Source: an uncultured Eubacteriales bacterium
GTDB taxonomy: Bacteria > Bacillota > Clostridia > Oscillospirales > Acutalibacteraceae
NCBI GenBank assembly: GCA_900313125.1
Contig: OMPZ01000159.1
Span: 1 to 8,800 of the forward strand
Reading direction: 5' to 3'
Length of the DNA stretch: 8,800 nt
Made by a program: the position numbers and the translations under genes. Positions 6,328 through 8,800 of the stretch are shown here, piece by piece. The notes beneath the pieces were generated by a model. The model searched no databases and was not told the DNA's origin. It saw nothing but the letters and a program-made list of their open reading frames with translations. Positions within the stretch are counted from its first letter, which is position 1, and each line of letters begins with the position of its first letter.

Positions 6328-6577
6328 GGCGCGGCGCCCGAGCGGGCGCAGGCAATTCCGTCCGGCTTTTTTCTAAAACAAAAGTCAGTTCCGCGCAGAA
6401 AGATTTTCGATGCGGTTGTTCTTCGGGCGCGGCACGCGCAGACAGGCAAGTTCCGCCGTACTTTAGCGGTAAAATAACATCTTTTACGCGCCATAAATTA
6501 GTAGGCACTCCTGGAGTGCCGAGCCGCGCGGCGAAGAAGCCGTGCCTTAGACAAACCCCAAACGCGTAATTGCGTGT
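6328..6577. repeat. Dispersed structured intergenic repeat, copy 2
   Basis: This is the second copy of the repeat at 1400-1647, in the same orientation. Shared blocks are CGCAGGCAATT, ACAGGCAAGTTCCGCC, the core from 6503 to 6540 and AAACGCGTAATTG. The stem GGCACTC/GAGTGCC (6504-6520) keeps both arms while its 3-nt loop changes from TGG to CTG. The palindrome GCCGCGCGGC is at 6523-6532. DNA between blocks is unrelated between copies, so the conserved part is the set of blocks. Open frames in it lack ribosome sites and are not called as genes. Confidence 0.75.
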
Positions 6578-6605
6578 GCCCGCGTGGGCACCGGCGATTT
6601 TTTTT
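6576..6605 (+). terminator. Terminator-like hairpin at the right end of repeat copy 2
   Basis: GTGCCC-GCGT-GGGCAC (6576-6591) is a 6-bp perfect GC-rich stem. Eight T residues follow at 6598-6605 after a short CGGCGA spacer, which is longer than in typical terminators. In copy 1 the equivalent position holds a terminator pointing the other way, so repeat ends may commonly carry terminators. Confidence 0.35.
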
Positions 6606-6704
6606 ATTTTGAGTATGGACTTAATCGCAGTTATATGATAAGATATATAGGCAGGAAAAAAACGGTATGTTGCTGCGGCAACAGACTTTTGCCGTGATAT
6701 CGTT

Positions 6705-6710
6705 TATAAT
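6705..6710 (+). promoter_or_regulatory. Candidate -10 box of the suf operon
   Basis: A perfect TATAAT lies about 75 nt before the sufC start codon. No good -35 is found at 16-18 nt spacing, so it may depend on an activator or be a chance match. A less complete pair, TTGAGT with TATGAT at 19 nt, lies further upstream (6609-6639). An inverted repeat TGCCGT/ACGGCA brackets the TATAAT. Confidence 0.3.
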
Positions 6711-6736
6711 AAGAATAACGGCAGGATTGTGCAAAC

Positions 6737-6753
6737 AGCCGGATAGTCCGGCT
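6737..6753 (+). promoter_or_regulatory. Palindrome in the sufC leader
   Basis: AGCCGGA-TAG-TCCGGCT is a perfect 7-bp inverted repeat with a 3-nt spacer, ending 9 nt before AAAAGGAG of sufC. It could be an mRNA hairpin affecting ribosome access or an operator for an iron- or Fe-S-responsive regulator. The sequence does not match an operator I can name. Confidence 0.45.
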
Positions 6754-6779
6754 ATATAATGAAAAGGAGTGTATCGGGT

Positions 6780-7528
<749 letters not shown>

Positions 7529-7532
<4 letters not shown>

Positions 7533-8455
7533 TGCAGATAGACGAGATACAGAGAAGGCTGCTGCAGGAGGTGGCCGACCTTCATCAGGTGCCGGAGGGC
7601 GCGTACAATATCCGCTCGAACGGCAAGGCGATAGGCAGAGTTTCTACCGCCAATATCGAGATCACACCGAAGGAAAACGCAAGCGGCATTGATATCCGCA
7701 TCAAGCCCGGCACGAAAAACGAGAGCGTTCATATCCCTGTGGTAATGACGCAGAGCGGATTAAAGGAGCTTGTGTATAACGACTTTTATATCGGCGAGGG
7801 CGCGGACGTCGTTATCGTCGCAGGCTGCGGTATCGACAACTGCGGGCCGGAGGATTCGGAGCACGACGGTATCCACAGATTTTTTGTAGGCAAGGGCGCA
7901 AGCGTGAAGTACGTCGAAAAGCACTACGGCTCGGGTCACGGCACGGGCAAGCGCATTCTCAACCCCGGCACGGAGGTCTACATGGAGGAGGACAGCTCTA
8001 TGGAGATGGAAATGGTGCAGATAAAGGGCGTTGACGACACGAACCGCACCACAAAGGCGGAGCTTGCAAAGGGCGCAAGGCTCGTTGTGCGCGAAAGACT
8101 GATGACTCACGGCGAGCAGAACGCGATCAGCACATATCTTGTAGACCTCAACGGCGAAGGCTCGAGCGCGGACGTCGTTTCGCGCTCCGTCGCGAGAGAT
8201 ACGTCGTATCAGAAGTTCGACGCGAAGCTTATCGGAAACGCGGCCTGTTCCGGTCACACCGAGTGCGACTCGATCATCATGGACAGCGGCAGGATACTTG
8301 CCGTGCCCGGTCTTGAGGCGAACAGCGTAGACGCTGCGCTCGTTCACGAGGCAGCTATCGGCAAGATCGCGGGCGAGCAGATCATCAAGCTCATGACGCT
8401 CGGTCTGACAGAAGCGGAAGCCGAGGAGCAGATCATAAACGGTTTCCTTAAATAA
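7529..8455 (+). CDS. sufB: SufB/SufD-family Fe-S cluster scaffold (short, SmsB-like)
   Basis: This 308-aa SufB/SufD-family protein is the probable scaffold on which Fe-S clusters are built, partnered with the SufC ATPase just upstream. Classical SufB is about 470 aa; this form lacks most of the N-terminal part and keeps the beta-helix core and the C-terminal helices that bind SufC. Landmarks are GCGIDNCG (99-106), HDGIHRFFVGKGASVKYVEKH (112-132), CSGHTECDSIIM (240-251) and LVHEAAIGKIAGEQI (271-285). In E. coli SufB the region after QCDSM carries the essential Cys405; here that position reads DSGRILAVP, without a Cys. Candidate cluster ligands are therefore Cys100, Cys105, Cys240, Cys246, His273 and Glu274; that is inference. 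The start at 7529 overlaps the sufC stop and has GGAGG 9 nt upstream. A strong terminator follows, so the operon is just two genes. Confidence 0.92.
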
Positions 8456-8465
8456 CCAAACAAAT

Positions 8466-8501
8466 AAACCGCTTAACGCGTTTTGAAGTTAAGCGGTTTT
8501 T
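8466..8501 (+). terminator. Rho-independent terminator of the sufCB operon
   Basis: AAACCGCTTAAC (8466-8477) pairs perfectly with GTTAAGCGGTTT (8488-8499) around a 10-nt loop, followed by further T residues. It begins 11 nt after the sufB stop and separates it from the lipoprotein gene. The A-rich left arm may let it work on the other strand too. Confidence 0.9.
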
Positions 8502-8533
8502 GTTACAATATGATAACATTGTTTGAAGAATAA

Positions 8534-8562
8534 TTGACCTTCAGGTGTAAAAATGATATTAT
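8534..8562 (+). promoter_or_regulatory. Promoter of the lipoprotein gene
   Basis: TTGACC (8534-8539, five of six) and TATTAT (8557-8562, five of six) are separated by 17 nt, and TG at 8554-8555 gives an extended -10. Transcription would begin near 8569, about 23 nt before the start codon. This is the best promoter in the window. Confidence 0.78.
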
Positions 8563-8575
8563 TCTAATAGAATAA
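8559..8575 (+). promoter_or_regulatory. Operator-like palindrome over the lipoprotein start site
   Basis: TTATTCTA-A-TAGAATAA is a perfect 8-1-8 inverted repeat covering the end of the -10 box and the likely transcription start, a placement typical of repressor operators. The size and AT-richness recall Fur/PerR-type boxes, but the bases do not fit their consensus well, so the regulator is unknown. Confidence 0.5.
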
Positions 8576-8591
8576 ATTAAGAGGTGCAGTT

Positions 8592-8800
8592 ATGAGTGGT
8601 TTCAAAAAAAGCAAAGCGCTGCTGTCGGGGCTGCTTGTGTTGACTCTTGCGGCGATGGCAGGGTGCAGCGGCAAGACCGCGGAGCCTGTCGCGGACGAGC
8701 TTGAAGAAAACGAAGTTATCTTCGTGATGGACGACGAGCCAAACGACGTACAGAGCGCGCAGCAGGAAAACGAGAGAAAAGACGGCGAGTTTAAAATGTC
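8592..8800 (+). CDS. Putative lipoprotein, N-terminal part
   Basis: Only the first 69 codons are present; the frame runs off the window. The N-terminus has a basic region (MSGFKKSK), a hydrophobic stretch (ALLSGLLVLTLAAMA) and a lipobox ending AMAGC with Cys25. This predicts cleavage by signal peptidase II and attachment to the outer face of the membrane by lipid on the Cys. The mature part begins with a very acidic, Glu/Asp/Gln-rich linker (EELEENE-like and MDDEPNDVQ), usual for the tether of extracytoplasmic binding proteins or enzymes, so the functional domain is not visible. The start at 8592 is supported by AAGAGGTG seven nt upstream. It is separately transcribed from sufCB. A solute-binding or peptidase lipoprotein are both possible. 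Confidence 0.85.
   Translation, partial: MSGFKKSKALLSGLLVLTLAAMAGCSGKTAEPVADELEENEVIFVMDDEPNDVQSAQQENERKDGEFKM

Noticed and set aside
6201..6569. Short open frames on both strands (68-97 codons)
   Set aside because: They run across repeat copy 2 in several frames with no ribosome site and Cys/Arg/Ala-rich nonsense composition; not supported as genes.
6668..6683. Hairpin TGTTGC-TGCG-GCAACA in the suf leader as a riboswitch
   Set aside because: It is a small 6-bp stem with no surrounding conserved core of a riboswitch class that I can recognise.

Overview
The window looks like chromosomal DNA of a Gram-positive, anaerobic, gut-type clostridium of the Ruminococcus/Oscillospiraceae kind. This is an inference from the protein families (a minimal two-gene SufC/SufB system of clostridial and archaeal type, a clostridial VirD4-like ATPase, an Na+/drug MATE transporter), from strong AGGAGG-type ribosome sites, and from dispersed GC-rich intergenic repeats. 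There are no rRNA or tRNA genes, CRISPR arrays or transposases.

Layout from left to right. (1) 1-1351, minus strand: a MATE-family efflux transporter, cut only at its C-terminal end by the window edge, with a good extended -10 promoter. (2) 1385-1871: intergenic DNA with the first copy of a dispersed structured repeat and a strong minus-strand terminator (1648-1682). (3) 1872-5730, minus strand: a tight four-gene operon, read right to left as unknown protein B (299 aa), unknown protein A (291 aa), a ClpP-type serine peptidase (199 aa) and a VirD4/TraG-type ATPase (484 aa). Gaps are 18 nt, a 4-nt overlap and 14 nt. (4) 5731-6779: a long intergenic region between divergent operons, with the leader and promoter of the four-gene operon, a 110-bp element with 19-bp terminal inverted repeats, a second copy of the dispersed repeat, and the suf leader. 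(5) 6780-8455, plus strand: sufC and sufB overlapping by 4 nt, ended by a clear terminator. (6) 8592-8800, plus strand: the start of a lipoprotein gene with a near-consensus promoter and a palindrome over its start site.

The part most likely to be undescribed is the four-gene operon. Proteins A and B look like diverged paralogues sharing a GEDP-x-AV motif. They are translationally chained to a ClpP with an intact Ser-His-Asp triad but no Clp ATPase nearby, and then to a soluble VirD4-like motor that lacks the usual N-terminal membrane anchor. The motor ends in DDDDDIPF, essentially the C-terminal tip of single-stranded DNA-binding protein (SSB). No relaxase, VirB4 or other transfer gene is present, so this is not an ordinary conjugation module within the window. 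One copy of the dispersed repeat lies on each side of the operon in the same orientation, about 4.9 kb apart.

The sufCB pair would form a scaffold and ATPase for Fe-S cluster assembly without the SufS, SufU, SufD or SufE genes of larger operons. The MATE transporter and the lipoprotein appear to be independent transcription units.
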